Shown piece after piece: positions 63,498 through 64,000 of a stretch of 64,000 nucleotides of DNA. This stretch comes from Fibrobacteria bacterium AD312 (GTDB taxonomy: Bacteria > Fibrobacterota > Fibrobacteria > Fibrobacterales > Fibrobacteraceae). The DNA lies in assembly GCA_001462345.1 (NCBI GenBank), contig LIUM01000013.1:18560-82559 (forward strand). The letters run 5' to 3'. Within the stretch, counting starts at the first letter, position 1; each line of letters opens with the position of its first letter. The notes below the pieces were generated by a model that was not told the DNA's origin, ran no database searches, and saw only the letters and a program-made list of their open reading frames with translations. Made by a program: the position numbers and the translations under genes.

Positions 63498-64000
63498 TTA
63501 CAACGATTTGATTTCGTCTTCGGAGAGGCCTGAAATGGAGATAATATCAGAAATAGGAATGCCTTTTTTTAGCATGCTTTTAGCCATTTCACGTTTAGCG
63601 TTAAGTGCTCCTTGTTCGATACCTTGTTCGATACCTTGTTCGATACCTTGTTCGATACCTTGTTTGATACCTTGTTCGATACCTTGCTTAAGACCATCCC
63701 TAATACCTTTTTCAATTCCTTCTTTGTAGCTATCATCAAGCCGACATTCGATTTCTGCTTCTGTAATCATTTCGGTTACCACCTTTGCAATCAAGTCTGA
63801 TGATTCCGCACGAATGCGGAGCTTTTCGTAAGCCTCTTCAAAAATGGTATCTTTGAACTCAGGCGTTTTTTGCTCTTCTGGCATGTTTTTTAGCAAATAA
63901 AGCCAGCATTCTTCGGCTGTTTTGAGTTCATCGAACGCTTTTTTGAACTTGGGAAGCTCTATGAAAATATACTTTATTTTGTCATTCACTGGCAATGCGG
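63498..64000 (-). CDS. Rpn-family recombination-promoting nuclease/putative transposase, C-terminal part
   Basis: The frame enters from beyond the window edge, so the N-terminal nuclease domain is not visible; about 167 residues are seen. ELPKFKKAFDELKTAEECWLYLLKNM matches the middle of the Rpn/PD-(D/E)XK transposase-like family. The C-terminal part contains repeated GIEQ units encoded by 12-bp tandem repeats, then a short helical tail (MLKKGIPISDIISISGLSEDEI) typical of this family. Start and activity cannot be assessed here. Confidence 0.85.
   Translation of the reverse strand, partial: ALPVNDKIKYIFIELPKFKKAFDELKTAEECWLYLLKNMPEEQKTPEFKDTIFEEAYEKLRIRAESSDLIAKVVTEMITEAEIECRLDDSYKEGIEKGIRDGLKQGIEQGIKQGIEQGIEQGIEQGIEQGALNAKREMAKSMLKKGIPISDIISISGLSEDEIKSL
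63611..63682 (-). repeat. 12-bp coding tandem repeats (GIEQ)
   Basis: Six consecutive copies of CTTGTTCGATAC (plus strand) occupy 63611-63682; the fifth differs by one base. They encode Gly-Ile-Glu-Gln (once Gly-Ile-Lys-Gln). The unit length is a multiple of three, so slippage would change length without frameshift. Confidence 0.95.

Noticed and set aside
63611..63682. Short repeats as CRISPR or a regulatory array
   Set aside because: They are 12-bp in-frame coding repeats giving GIEQ.

Overview
The window is an AT-rich chromosomal segment that looks like a Fibrobacter-type cellulolytic bacterium (phylum Fibrobacterota). This is inferred from its content. It carries a GH9 endoglucanase with an N-terminal CelD-type Ig domain and a GH74 xyloglucanase-type enzyme. 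Several large exported proteins have poly-serine linkers and C-terminal tails resembling type IX secretion sorting domains, and there are many lipoproteins and small outer-membrane barrels. No plasmid, phage or complete insertion sequence was recognised.

Layout. 1-6.5 kb: tRNA-Leu(UAG), then the proteostasis run tig-clpP-clpX-lon and a YggS-type PLP protein. 6.5-11.2 kb: a repeat-bearing convergent junction, a secreted HEGIH putative metalloprotease and two envelope proteins, all on the minus strand. 11.2-13 kb: a Fic protein preceded by about 430 bp of iterated 10-bp boxes spaced mostly 22 bp apart. 13.3-18 kb: GH9 cellulase, then small exported proteins including one probable truncated gene. 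18.2-33.4 kb: a long plus-strand series with purA, a Crp/Fnr regulator, a PASTA protein, a TPR lipoprotein, a LolB-like lipoprotein, an M6-like protein that has lost its catalytic residues, an FGE/SUMF lipoprotein, a beta-class DNA methyltransferase, an NlpE-like lipoprotein, a LytTR response regulator, a large signal peptidase I and an Ig-domain lipoprotein. 33.4-38.6 kb: an exonuclease-DinG helicase fusion, an unknown partner and DoxX.

38.6-44.6 kb is the most accessory-looking stretch: an SF1 helicase fused to a PD-(D/E)XK-like nuclease domain, a second degraded copy of that nuclease domain, a lipoprotein, and two divergent NERD proteins (one with a zinc ribbon, one membrane-anchored). It is followed by a peroxide-response pair (double-rubredoxin rubrerythrin and PerR) with a near-perfect promoter and PerR box, a 36-bp tandem-repeat junction, and a Trk/Ktr potassium uptake pair.

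48.4-64 kb: a BASS-type transporter, a glycosyltransferase with a GGDEF-like partner, a DUF4954 beta-helix protein, a miniature M48 peptidase, an active M6 peptidase, GH74, an exported metallophosphoesterase, manC, a low-molecular-weight protein tyrosine phosphatase and the C-terminal part of an Rpn-family nuclease with 12-bp coding repeats running off the window edge.

The strongest candidates for something undescribed are the phased box array in front of fic, the helicase-nuclease/NERD cluster with its duplicated nuclease domain, and the M6 pseudoprotease inside an envelope operon. All functional assignments come from motif reading by eye; no database search was run.
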